Origin: Kingdonia uniflora
Lineage: Eukaryota > Streptophyta > Magnoliopsida > Ranunculales > Circaeasteraceae
Assembly (NCBI GenBank): GCA_014058105.1
Contig: JACGCM010000669.1
Location: 2,170,001 to 2,234,000 of the forward strand
Length of the DNA stretch: 64,000 nucleotides
Reading direction: 5' to 3'
The notes beneath the pieces are model-generated. The model was not told the DNA's origin. It was given only the letters and a program-made list of their open reading frames with translations, and did no database searches. Position numbers and translations under genes: made by a program. Positions 11,238 to 21,831 of the stretch are shown in pieces; the stretch's first letter is position 1, and each line of letters begins with the position of its first letter.

Positions 11238-11745
11238 TCATCTCCAATCATCCTTATCTTCTTTAACGCCCCCAATATTATCAAAATTTGAGATGATGAT
11301 GTTAATGTTGGGGGTTGAGATGACTTCAATCTTGAGATATCGAGCTTCTGAGCCCAGAACTCCTATGAGATATGCGAGGGAATCATAATGTTTGTTTTCT
11401 CCGCGTGGAAAATGTTCGATAGAAATTTTCTTGAATTTACTCATTCTGTCGGCTACGGTAGCTGCATAGTCGATCATTTTCCCATTCTTCTAGAATTTTT
11501 GTGTGTAATGGTTTACAATGAGTAGAGAGTCTGTATATACGGACAACTCGTACACTCCAATTTCTAGAGCCATGTCTAAAGCGTGAATCATTGCCTCGTA
11601 TTCTATTGAATTATTGGTTGTCTCGAAATTTAACCAGATTACCTTTTTAATCCTATCATTAGAATGCATGATCAGTACGATTCTGATGCCTGATCCTGTG
11701 GGTCCAGAGGATCCATCAGTCAGCAGGCGCTATCCCTTTTGTGTT
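11238..11745 (-). pseudogene. Extra (archaeal-type) RNase H of the gypsy element
   Basis: The minus-strand reading gives DGSSGPTGSGIRIVL, then NNSIEYEAMIHALDMALEIG, ELSVYTDSLLIVNHY and IEHFPRGENKHYDSLAYL. These correspond to the catalytic blocks DGS, E and D and the late N/D block of plant RVT_3-type RNase H. A stop separates LIVNHYTQKF from KNGKMIDYA. A second RNase H domain here is diagnostic of Tat/Ogre-like elements. Confidence 0.8.
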
Positions 11746-11899
11746 ATCCAGTCTACCATTTCTTTAAGTTATTTTACAAGAATTTTTGTGTTGCCTTCTT
11801 CCCAGTCAGGGACTTCTACGGGGAAGTCGGCAAGGAAATCCACTACGGCCTTGCCCTTTTTTAGAATGTTTGTGCTCGAATCGGATGTCATGCTCGCCA

Positions 11900-13060
11900 A
11901 GAGTGACTGACCATTGTTGGACTCATTTTGATTTTTTTCACTTGGATAATATTTAGCGCAGAGGGTAGTTGGTCACTCCTCGGACTGAGTAGGCCTGAAA
12001 GTATTGTCTCAATTTTTGTGAGATATAAACGAGAGCCAACAACAGTTTTTCAACCTTGTTGTATCAAGATTCTACTGGAGTGAGAGTTTTAGTGATGAAA
12101 TAGACGGACTTCTCAGTTTTATCCTCAAGCCGAATGAGAACGGAACTTAATGATTCTTCAGTAACTGTGAGATAGAAGGTGAGTTCTTCTCCTTCGCTAG
12201 GCGTACTCATTACTGGTGGTGAACCCAAGTAAAGTTTTAATTGCTAAAAAGCTGCTTCGCACTCCGCTGTCCATTCGATTTCATAGTTTTTCTTAGGTCT
12301 TTGTTTTGTCGTCCCCTCACGTAATAAGTTGAACAACTATCGATAGCAATCAGGCGATTTTGAGACGAAACGATTTATTGCGGCAATCTTCCCTACTAAC
12401 TTTTGGACGTCTTTCTTCCTTCTGGGGGAAGGCATGGATAACAGTGTGCGAATTTGATCCGAATCGACCTCAATACCACGCTTGCTGATCAAGTGACCCA
12501 GGAATTTCCCTGATTGGACCCTGAATTAGTATTTGTCAGGGTTGAGTCACATCTTGTAGAGACGGAGGATATTAAAGGCCTTTTGCAAATCTGCAATGTG
12601 GTTTTCCTTCTTGAAACTTTTGCACAACATATTGTCTATATAGACCTCCATTATTTTTCTGAGATGATCCTTGAACATTTGGGTCATCAACCGCTGTTCA
12701 TGAGACCGAATGGCATGACTTTGTAGCAGTATAGGCCGTACTCTATAATGAAAGTTGTATTCTCTTGGTTTTCAGGTTGGATAGGTATCTGGTTGTAGCC
12801 TGATGCGGCGTCCATCATAAACAGAAGCTCGTGCCCTGACATAGAGTCGAGCAGGTTATTGATGACTGGGAGTAGGAAATTATCTTTCAGAGTATATTTG
12901 TTCAGGTCGGTAAAATCCACGCATACCCTGACCTTTTCGTTCTTCTTTGGTACCGCTACGATGTTCGATATCCATTATGGATAAATGGCTTTGCGGATAA
13001 AGCCAACTTTGATGAGTTTTTCAATTTCCTTGTTGACCTCATCGCGAAGTCTTAGTACAA
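11900..13060 (-). pseudogene. gypsy reverse transcriptase plus RNase H (broken)
   Basis: RT blocks are MDFTDLNKYTLKDNFLLP, LLFMMDAASGYNQIPI and YCYKVMPFGLMNSG (12920-12687), then EVYIDNMLCKS, FLGHLISKRGIEVD and VQKLVGKIAAINRFVSKS, followed by YLGSPPVMSTPSEGEEL and the connecting RNase H. The palm motif is YIDN instead of YxDD, so a catalytic aspartate is lost. In-frame stops occur in the fingers and palm. Confidence 0.85.
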
Positions 13061-13517
13061 AGGTCATCTGTTTTGGTTTGATAGAGACGGCATTGTCCTT
13101 CAAATTGAGCTTATGACATGCCAGGTTCGGATCGATACCCGACATCTCATGAAACGTCCAGGCAAAGATGTCACAATTGCTTTTAAGGAATTGGATGAGG
13201 GTATCACGCTCTGCAAGGGTAAGATGGATTCTAATATATGTCCCCCATTTGTATCTACTGATTTCAATGTATTCTGTAATCTCTGCATCGGGCAGGTGTG
13301 GCCCTGTGGTGTTAACTGTATAGTTGTCTGTAATATTTCATGTTGTCTTCTATAATTACTATGTGAGTTGATGTTCAGAAGATGTTGGTTCGATGACGAT
13401 GGAATTTTCGCAGGCTCGAGCTAATTTCTGACTTCCTTTTATTTCGTTCACACTACCCTCCAACTCAAAATGCAATGCCAAGTAGTAGGTTGATAGAATA
13501 ATGTGCATATTGCATAA

Positions 13518-14036
13518 TCAACAATGACCCATGATCCCTAGATATCGAGACTTTGTGTTGACGATGTAAAAGACGACATCCAGTATCACTAGCCCTGTGG
13601 TGATGGGGAGCACAATCTTCCCCACGCATTCTTCCTTGGACACGTTGAAACCACATACATCAACGTTGCTGGGTTGAACCTTATCGACCAGACCCATCTG
13701 GTCGATTGTACTCTGAAAAAGGAGTTTAATGGTACTGCTCGTGTCGACAATCATCGTATGAAGCATCATGATCCGCATTTTCAACATGATTACCAAGGCA
13801 TCATGGTGAGGATAGTTGACGTACCAAATGTCGCAATCACCGAAAGATATTCTAGTTTGCTGAGAGTTTGATACTGGGATTAAACGAGCTTCTTTATCCT
13901 GCATGGATAGATCATGACATTGGGCGACATGCCTTCGCTTGCTTTTGTTCGACTCTTTAATGACCTGGGTCTCCACGAGATGCCAGAGGGAGATATAGTA
14001 CAAATGATTTTCAACCACGGGCTCCTCAGTTTGCAC
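13518..14036 (-). pseudogene. gypsy aspartic protease region
   Basis: A 172-codon minus-strand ORF contains MIVDTSSTIKLLF, a retropepsin-like D-T-S active site in the usual context, followed by a beta-strand-rich tail (GKIVLPITTG, VFYIVNTKSRYLGIMGH). It sits between gag and RT, as expected for the pol order of this group. Confidence 0.65.
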
Positions 14037-14437
14037 AGTTGTAGTAGGGTTTTTGTAACTCCCGTTCTTATAACTCTCACATCCACTATATATTTGTGCA
14101 TTCGCCCATCAGTGAAGATATACTCCAATAACCATTGCAGGGCAAAACATTGTTCTGTTTCATGGTGTCGGACCTTATGGTGGATACAGTACGGTTTGTT
14201 CTCGATCGGCTATAGGTACTGTGCATTTCAGAAGAATTCGTCTTTCTGTAATATAGGATATATGCTAGTGATAGTCACATTCATCTTCAGAAGGTAAGGG
14301 CGAGGCAAGTTACTTCCCTTTCAAGGTCGCTCGTCGTTGGATTTGGCTCATTTTCTGTCTCTTCCTTGGTCTCATGTTCGATTAAAATCGTAATTATTTA
14401 GCTTATCTCGGGCTGTTAGCGTTGATTTTTGAGGTTG

Positions 14438-15000
14438 TTATCTGTCAGATACTATCCGTTCTAGGCCGATGTATTCGTTGACCTTTTCGATCATGTCCTC
14501 CAGTGTGGTTAGTTTGTTGAGGACGAGGTACTCCTTTGCTCGGCCATCGACTAGTAAGGCGCTGGTGAAAGCGAAAATAGTGATCTTCTGGTCGAGTCGA
14601 TCCACTTTTCGAGCTAATTCCAAGAACTTTTTGGTAAACATCTTAAGCTTTTCTCCTGGCATTTGTTTTAGGCTGAATAGAAAATACAAGTTCTTTTTCT
14701 TATCTATGTTATGCGAGTAGTTCTTGAAGAAGAGCTCGTATAACTGTTCAAAAGTTATGATAGACCCTTTAGGCAGTGTGTGGAACCAATACAAGGGCTT
14801 GCCTGATAGGCTAGTAGGAAAGAGCCAGCATAGAATGTGGTTGGATGCAGAATGCAGGCCTAGAGTGTCTTGGAACTGTTGAACGTACTCTACTGGATCA
14901 GTCCCTTTGTACTTTCAGATCTTTGGAGTGTGAAACCCAGTAGGGATCTCACCATCCAAGAGCTCTTGGGCGATAAAAGCTTTTCTATAACCTGTTGTGG
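14438..15000 (-). pseudogene. gypsy gag core
   Basis: An open stretch at 14794-14438 includes YWFHTLPKGSIITFEQLYEL, QMPGEKLKMFTKKFLELAR and FTSALLVDGRAKEYL, the usual blocks of plant retrotransposon gag (PF03732-like). Upstream codons out to about 15000 continue the domain with stops. Confidence 0.8.
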
Positions 15001-15412
15001 ATCCCTTTTATCGGCGTGTGGGCTTCGAGCAATTCTTTGATCCACTTTTGACATGCTCCTATGTGATATATTGACGGACTGTGATGGTTAGTCATGTGAT
15101 GCGCCCTTCTCCAGGGCTGTGGTCACCACTCCCTTCACTTAGACGTTCCTTCTCTGGGACTCGAACTCTTCGAAGTAGATTTTCAGTCTGTTTGGCTCTA
15201 GCTAGGTCACCATCAACTTCCTGCTGAATCTCCTAGATCGGGGCGGGATCCATATCCTGTTGTTGACGGTTAGATTAAAGTGCACCTCCCGCGTAAATGC
15301 CCTTCATAGGAGGCCTTATTATGTCATGGATGGAAATCTGTGACCCCTCAGGTAGTACGGCCTTGTTCTTCTATACAACAACCTACTGACGTTGTAAGAT
15401 TTTTAGTACGTT

Positions 15413-15595
15413 TTAGACACTTGCGAGTTGCTGTTCTAGGGCTGCGCGTCGTTCAGTTTCTAAGTTCAGAGTGGCCCTCAGATCTGCTAAAGCTACGTTC
15501 TCTTCCACCTGGACGATCGGCACGCTTGAGATAATTCTGAGAAAAAGGTGATCAGTGGCGTTTGAGATAATTGGTTTTAAGAACTGTGTTCCCAC
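15413..15595 (-). pseudogene. gypsy gag N-terminus
   Basis: A 60-codon minus-strand ORF begins 18 bases inside the primer-binding site and ends with a helical segment (ADLRATLNLETERRAALEQQ). Stops separate it from the gag core. Confidence 0.5.
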
Positions 15596-15608
15596 AGACA
15601 GCGCTAAA
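15589..15608 (-). other. Probable primer-binding site of the gypsy element
   Basis: The minus strand reads TTTAGCGCTGTCTGTGGGAA just inside the LTR, close to the TGGCGCCGTCTGTGGGAA start common in plant Tat-like elements, with two or three substitutions. Confidence 0.65.
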
Positions 15609-15614
15609 TATAAT

Positions 15615-16534
15615 AGCCTAATTCCGATATGCGGACTTAGCCTTTACACCAAATGTATTTGGAACATTCAAGAATGACATACAATAGACAACAAGACGAT
15701 TTTAGCGTGGAAAACACCTGAATGGGTAAAAAATCATGGCCTCTCCTGAGGATTTTAAGAAAGTATTTATCTTATTCCGATTGTTAGTCTATTACAATAA
15801 ACGCCTTGAGAATATAGGATGATAGGATAGGAACTTTTCTATGGAGAGTGTTCCGTTCCTCATCTGTAGTTCTCTAGGTCTTTTTATAGGTCCCATATTA
15901 TGACCATTTGAAGACCATAAAGTCCCTTAATGATGGACATTACAAAGTGAGTATGAGATATTCTTTGACCAGGTTGTGTAATGTTTCGGCCTTTGCTACT
16001 GTATAACGGCTCTATTATTGACTGTGTTTCTTGCACAGGTCAAACTTTTGGTGTAGAGGTCGAAAGTGATATCTTGAACTAGGGAAATTTAGCAGGCCAG
16101 ACTTATGTTGTAGAGGTCGGAAGTGATATCTCAAACTATAGAAAGTTTGGTTACGTCTTTAGTAGTGTTTCCTGTATGTTGATGAGATCGAGGGCGAGGC
16201 TTAAGCCCGAGGTACAAAATAAGCTATTACAAGACGGCTCTCAACCACTATCATGGGTATTATTAAGGATGAATGGTATTGGTTGAGAAACTTGTTATGT
16301 ATATGGTTGTGATTGTGCCACGTGTTCTGTTACTGAGGTCGAAAGTTTATTTGTAGCTCGGAGATGAAGCATGAGGTCGTAATGCAGAATAAGCCACTAC
16401 AGTCGTGGTCCAAGGAAAATTGTTATTACCGCTCTTAATGCGCATAAAGCATCAAAAAGATACCCCATCCTTGGTTTGTCGGAGTCCATTAATCGCAGGA
16501 CTTTTAATAATGGTTCTACTATAAAAAAAGAACA
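15615..16534 (-). repeat. 5' LTR of the minus-strand gypsy element
   Basis: On the minus strand it starts around TGTTCTTTTT (16534) and contains TATA-like CCTATAAAAAG (near 15885). The R/U5 core (GAGGCCATGATTTTTTACCC, GGTGTTTTCCACGCTA) is shared with the LTRs at 6.2-6.7 and 7.6-8.1 kb. Both exact ends are estimates. Confidence 0.65.
16036..16150. repeat. 57-bp tandem duplication inside the LTR
   Basis: CAGGTCAAACTTTTGGTGTA at 16036 and CAGGCCAGACTTATGTTGTA at 16093 begin two diverged copies of a 57-bp unit. Confidence 0.7.
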
Positions 16535-16544
16535 CTCCTAGTTA

Positions 16545-18260
16545 TTTTTTCCCAATAATCATCAGACATAACAATTTTTTAGACAACTTTACTCGTTAAT
16601 TGTTTTACATTACTTGATTCTCTATACACAGGGTCTACAAAAAGTTGTTGAAGATGAACTTGATTTTTCATAATACTATGAATTGTGATGAAACTTCTTG
16701 CAAATCAAGTTAGAGAAGGGCGAATAAGGTCATGACGGTTTGAGTGCCCTCTAAACTTGACAAGGACCCATACATGAGCATAAACAAACTTTGATATTTT
16801 CCTCGCATCTCCAATGATATCCTTTAATCAGCCGAATAACTCTAAATCCCCTAGCACAAGGTCTATCACATGAGCTGCACAAGTAGTCTAATATATATGA
16901 TGATACTCGATAGCTAATCTCCTCTCAACAACTTTAAAATTTGATCCCTGGTCTATCACTATTTGGACAATATTTTCTATTTCAACATAACCGATTATCT
17001 TTTTAAACAAAGTTATCAAGTAATCAGTCATTAAACGATTGTCATCAATATCAACGCTCTTAAAAAAAGTCTTTCTTCCCCAGCAATGGCATTTTTATGT
17101 TAGTATATATTGCTATATAAACTACTATAATTACTAAATCACAAGTATGCATTATGTTTTAACTTTACACTTATATCCTTGTCTTTCCAACTATCTGCCA
17201 TTAAGATGCAACCATACTCCATCCATTTCAAATTTTGTGTGACCGTTTCTTTTATTCTCCATTTTTTTCATGTAAAAATGGGTTAGCAATTTCATACATT
17301 GTTGGAAGTCGAAAAGTCTTGCCCAAATTTTCAACCGAGGTAAAAGATTCATGGTATGAATGCGATGAAGCAACATTTAAGGGGATATCATTTTCATAGA
17401 ACATCGATGTTATTTTGTCACATGCGAACTCCCCAGAACTCGACCCCCCACCCATAATGTTTGGAATGGTTTGTTGAGTTTCTTGTCGTAGATTTTGTGA
17501 GTATAAATCAACTGAGTGTTGAGGTAGATCTCTTGATGATGATGATGGTTCTATAATAGGTGAACGCCGTGATTATGACCTTCCGTTTAAACCTCTACCA
17601 TGATGAAATAACCTACCAAGTAGCCTCGTACTTCTAGTCCTCATAGGTTGAAATTCATATCCACTTTTATCTTCGGGATGGTAATCGGGTTCACTGCCAT
17701 CTCCAAAACTGTCAGTAATAACTTTAATTATGTTTTTATCATTATGTGACGATCCTTGAGGTTCCCAATCTCGTCGTTGTCGGCAAAAATGTTTTGTTCT
17801 GCCTTATTTCTTTAAGAACTTGAAAAACAAGCTTTTTTCAAATTGGTTGGTGTATTTGTACACTCGCTAACATTTCTATATTTACTCGATAAATGTTTTT
17901 TAAAATGGGTAATAACAGTGGTTATGACCTGATTGCAGTAATTGCATTTAACAACTTTTGGCCCAATCTTAACACATTGATCATATATAGAAATTCCATG
18001 TTCTTCTCGACATTCTATATGTTTACCAATAAAATATTATAAATTAGTACGAGAAGATAATAAATTAACTTTAAGCTAAATACCATACAATGAGTACAAA
18101 CTAATTTAAACTATGGATACCTTTCTTACTTGATTTTGAATAAGTCTTAAGACTAGTAGTGAAATTGATACATAATTAAGTCAGTCACGATGCCAATTCT
18201 TTATAGTAGATGCCTCAACTCTGCAATAATTATTTTTTTACCCATATCTTCTTCAATCAT
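16545..18260 (-). pseudogene. hAT-family transposase remnant (BED finger plus DUF659-like core)
   Basis: The N-terminal end (about 17990-17870) shows a BED-type finger: VKCNYCNQVITTVITHFKKH, with Cys-x2-Cys and a downstream His pair. The core at about 17080-16620 reads FLKSVDIDDNRLMTDYL, ENIVQIVIDQGSNF, TTCAAHVIDLVLGDL and KISKFVYAHVWVLV, the blocks of plant DUF659/hAT transposases including the conserved D-x-x-SN and CAAH motifs. The reading continues to KIVMSDDYWEK near 16545 and is then cut by the gypsy LTR, so the C-terminal dimerisation region is missing. Stops are present. Confidence 0.75.
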
Positions 18261-18439
18261 AGTTGTCATTTTTGGTTGCTTCTCATAATTGCATGTGTTG
18301 TGTCCCTTCTTTTTTAGTCTTTTTTCATATCACAATGTGAGTGGTTACCACTTTAATCTTTATTTCATATCACAATGGTAGTATTTTACCACTTTAGTTT
18401 TACCACTTTAGTGGTTTACTACTTTAGTGATTCTTTCAT

Positions 18440-18753
18440 ATCACCAATAGTGGTTGGTTAGTGGTTCTTTCATCTAACAAAAAATGATTTCCCTCAAGAA
18501 TCATATAACGACATATAACGATGCATAACAATGTTATAACGGTGTATAACAACATATAACGGTGTATAACGTTTGTTAAAAGTAAAGAAAAATATTAAAA
18601 ATGACGTATTGTTTTAACGGTAACAACAACCATTATAGCATAAAATAACGGTATGTGACATCAAATAATAGGAGTTATTTTTTAGAATGGATCAAGGTGT
18701 ATAATGGAACGGGCTCAAGGCGTTAATCATTATAACGGTGATTTAAAACCATG
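18440..18753. repeat. hAT terminal region with subterminal ATAAC repeats
   Basis: Between 18505 and 18575 ATAACG or ATAACA occurs about every 10 bases, and inverted forms follow. The likely terminus reads, on the minus strand, CATGGTTTTAAATCACCGTT. The gag-like frame resumes to its right. The opposite end is lost, so a TSD cannot be checked. Confidence 0.5.
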
Positions 18754-19790
18754 GTCGATATCTAGTGTGTCTTTCTTACTGCGCTGATACTTAACAACAT
18801 CCTCCGGTGCCTTGCACTGGTGAGACCAATGGCCACACTTTCCATAGCGGTGGTAATGGTCATTGTTCTTCTTATGTTTCCATGTTTCTTCTTGGGCTTC
18901 CTTGAGCAATGAAATTTGCCTCCCCGCAGAGGTCAAGGTCTTTTCCCATTTGGTGTTCTGGCGTAGGTGTTCGAGTCCTTACCCTTTAGCGGGTTACGCC
19001 TTTTGCTACCCTTCCCATTTCCTTTACCTGGGTCTTGGGCATTCAACATTAACCATGTGTGTTTCAGGTAATGGCGCACACCCCGTGGGGTGCCTGCTAT
19101 GGTTTTTCAGAAGTAGTTCATTATTCTGCTTAGTGATGAGTAAAATAATAATAAGATCTTTATAACGTTCACACGTCCTAGCACGATACTGCCGTTGCAG
19201 TATGATGTTGGAGACATGGAAGGTATAAACCATTTTTTTTATTCTATAAATCAAAGTCGGACACTTTCTCCCCACATATTTAAAGGGTTGAAGTTATCAG
19301 GTAGACGATGGAATTGATTTCAACATGGAAGAGAAATCCTAAAGTATTAGATTAAGTCATTAGTAGTGGGTTTTTGGAAGGACTGTCCTTTGATGGCAAA
19401 AATGATTAGCAAAGTTAGCCCAAAGAACACTAGGATCTTTAATGGTCAAGTACTCAGCTTTCAAAGCTTCACAAAAGTGGTGCCTTAATAGGGTAAGTGC
19501 TTTCGCACTATCTGAATGAGATACCATATTATCCAGAGCCATTGTGGAGCCCTGCCCTGATTGAAATGGGTTACCTTCTTTTCTGAAGTCTAAATCATTT
19601 GCCCCGTCATTCTCCTTATCGATATCCTTGTCTGAATTAGGTGGAATATACTTTTTATAAATGATAAAAATTTCGAGTGATTCGGCTCGAAGGTGAATAT
19701 CTTTATTTAAGACCCATGTCAGGTAGTTGTCGTCTCACAGATTCAATGGGGTAAATTTCACATTTGATAGTCGTGCTGCTATCTGTGGTA
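18754..19790 (-). pseudogene. copia-type gag fragment (UBN2-like with zinc knuckle)
   Basis: Minus-strand blocks are LNLSDDNYLTWVLNKDIHL (about 19780), SDSAKALTLLRHHFCEALKA (19542-19360 ORF), ILLITKQNNELLLKNHSRHP (19275-19024 ORF) and GKCGHWSHQCKAPEDVVKYQ (18936 and below). They follow the gag order of a common plant copia-like gag ending in a CCHC knuckle, here missing one cysteine. The frame stops where the hAT terminus begins, so the hAT probably landed in this gag. Confidence 0.7.
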
Positions 19791-20449
19791 ATTATAAAAG
19801 AAATAAGATGTTCGCGTTTCTCGAACCGACATAGTATAGAATATTAAGTATATTCCATATTTAATAATTACATGGAGGATAGATTGGAAATTTTAAAGTC
19901 TTTTGGACTATTACAACATATTTTCCTGGGCATGACAGGCACTAGTAGTAAAATGAAATTTTAATTAGACATGGAATATCCAAAAATAGTTGACCAAAAA
20001 GTTTATAAAATTTCAAGGGGGTGTACCAGCTATATATTATGTCTTATGCACGCATATAATATAATATAATATAATGAAATATTATGCCGCGATATTATAT
20101 AATATAGACTCATAATAGCATACTAATAACATGCTCATAATATTAATGACATATATACAAAATATTTGATAATATATATACATTGGTAAATAGAAAAATT
20201 ATTAAATACCAATAGCAATACATGTACGTATAGTGTATACATATTTTAAATATTAATTTACCTAGACAAAGAGCTTTTATACGAGTCCAACAGAAAAAAC
20301 TTTGTATTTTTCAATTTTCCTACAATTAATGGCGAATTACTGAAGTTTTATAACATTAAATGTTATAAATCGCCCAATTTATAGTCTTTATGTATTTATA
20401 AATCCTAAACGACATGTTGAAACACCTTAGAGGTAGTTCGAATAGGTCT
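19791..20449. other. AT-rich non-genic stretch
   Basis: Includes an ATAAT-type low-complexity run at about 20055-20115 and many ATATTA words. No open frame or element boundary was recognised. Confidence 0.5.
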
Positions 20450-20863
20450 TAGGGATGGTAATTTCACCCTCCTCGTTGGGGATCCTCCCCGCCCCTCCCC
20501 GAATGGGGCAGGTGTGAGATGTATTAACCGGGTATGGGAAGTATAACATAAACCCGTGGGAAGTGGGGCAAATTTAGGATTGCCTCACAAAATCCATTCT
20601 CGCCCTGCCCCATTTAAATAGTTTATTGCTATTACCCATAAATATATGAATAAAAACGAATATAAAAGAGTTTTTTATTGAAAAAATAGTTTTATTAGTT
20701 AAATGGGGCGGGGATGGGATTTAGTTTTGCAATGTGAGGGCGGAGATGAGGATCCCCATTTAACTTAAATAGGTTTTGGGGTGGGGATGGGAGAAGGGAA
20801 CTTAGGCAGGGATGGGGATGGGATTAGCTCCCGCGCCCTAAATCTGCCCCATTGCCATCCTCA
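20450..20863. mobile_element. hAT-like MITE, 414 bp
   Basis: The left end TAGGGATGGTAATTTCACC and the inverse of the right end, TGAGGATGGCAATGGGGC, form imperfect terminal inverted repeats. Flanks ATAGGTCT (20442-20449) and ATAGGTTT (20864-20871) form an 8-bp target duplication with one mismatch, as expected for hAT. The interior is GGGGATGGG-rich at both ends and AT-rich in the middle, with no coding capacity. Confidence 0.8.
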
Positions 20864-20928
20864 ATAGGTTTAGATCTATGAGCTTATACACATGGGTGTG
20901 GGTTACATGTCTAACACATGGATAAGGT

Positions 20929-21091
20929 CATGTACCTTGCACATGATGGGTCTACATACATGGGCCTTGTACATGTGTGAGCGACATATGTGCCTTGCAC
21001 ATGGGCTATAGAAGTATGTGATGATCACATGTGTGGAGAGTGATGCATGTGCCTTGCACATGACTTAGAGGGTGCATGTACCATGTACATG
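20929..21091. repeat. Array of short palindromes around CATGTGC-CTT-GCACATG
   Basis: Palindromic 17-mers occur at 20929, 20959, 20987, 21046 and 21075. Two are perfect 7-bp arms around CTT, and the others carry one or two changes or a CAT spacer. Related CACATG words extend to 21180. Confidence 0.75.
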
Positions 21092-21239
21092 ATCTGCTGT
21101 GTGACTTGTATATGTGTTGGTCACATATATGTCAAACATGTGTCACAAGGTAGTGACACGTGTCAGACACGTGGCGGGGATAGGTAATTTTAAAATTTAA
21201 CTTAATTTTTTTAAAATTAAAAACCATTTTTGTAATCTA

Positions 21240-21795
21240 GTGATTCATGATACACCGAATCATTTCCCAACTGTCACTTTTGAATTCGAAAATCATGAAG
21301 CGAAGCTCCCCGAAAACAGTCGATTGTCGGACGACACCGAACAGTTGGGCCATAATATGGAAAAACTAAGATCGGGGTTTTGTTCGTGGTGACTAACCGA
21401 ATAAAACCCAACCGACTAAATCTCTGTGCGAACCGACGTTTGGCCGGCTGAAGCTGATCCAGTTCTAACATTCGCTGGGGTTTACCAGACAAAACTAAAC
21501 AAACCCACCACAATACCAGTTGGGGCTGCCCGACAAAACCAAACAATCCCAACCCGGTCACAACCCACCGGGGAGGGGGGGGGGTGTAGGACGAGATCGA
21601 ACAACCCGCCATAGTCGTGGTGTCGGCCAACAAAGTCGACCGAGATCGAATAATCCCAACTACAGTCACGACTTGCGGGGTTTTCAGACAAGGTTGAACG
21701 AACCTCGACATCGTTGCTAATAATGAGGGTCATGGCACCAGTTTTAAGGTCGGCGAAACTTGAGGCTTTGCCGAACGAGATCAAACAACACCGAA

Positions 21796-21831
<36 letters not shown>
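21240..21831. repeat. GC-rich degenerate repeat ending in a 35-base C run
   Basis: Recurring words such as GATCGAACAACCC, GATCGAATAATCCC and CGACAAAACCAAACAA, with tracts of G and C. It ends with 35 consecutive C at 21797-21831. The predicted proline- and glycine-rich ORFs on both strands come from this composition and are not treated as genes. Confidence 0.65.

Larger units (their letters stand above)
9370..16534 (-). mobile_element. Ty3/gypsy element, Tat-like clade, minus strand, 3' LTR not found
   Basis: Read on the minus strand the order is LTR (about 16534-15615), PBS (15608-15589), gag, protease, RT, RNase H, a second RNase H, integrase, and 3' tandem repeats (9.9-9.4 kb). The extra archaeal-type RNase H between RT/RNase H and integrase, plus the downstream array and opposite-strand ORF, point to the Tat branch. 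Stops and frameshifts occur in every domain, so it is non-autonomous. No minus-oriented 3' LTR is seen on the left, and a plus-oriented LTR lies there instead. Confidence 0.85.
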
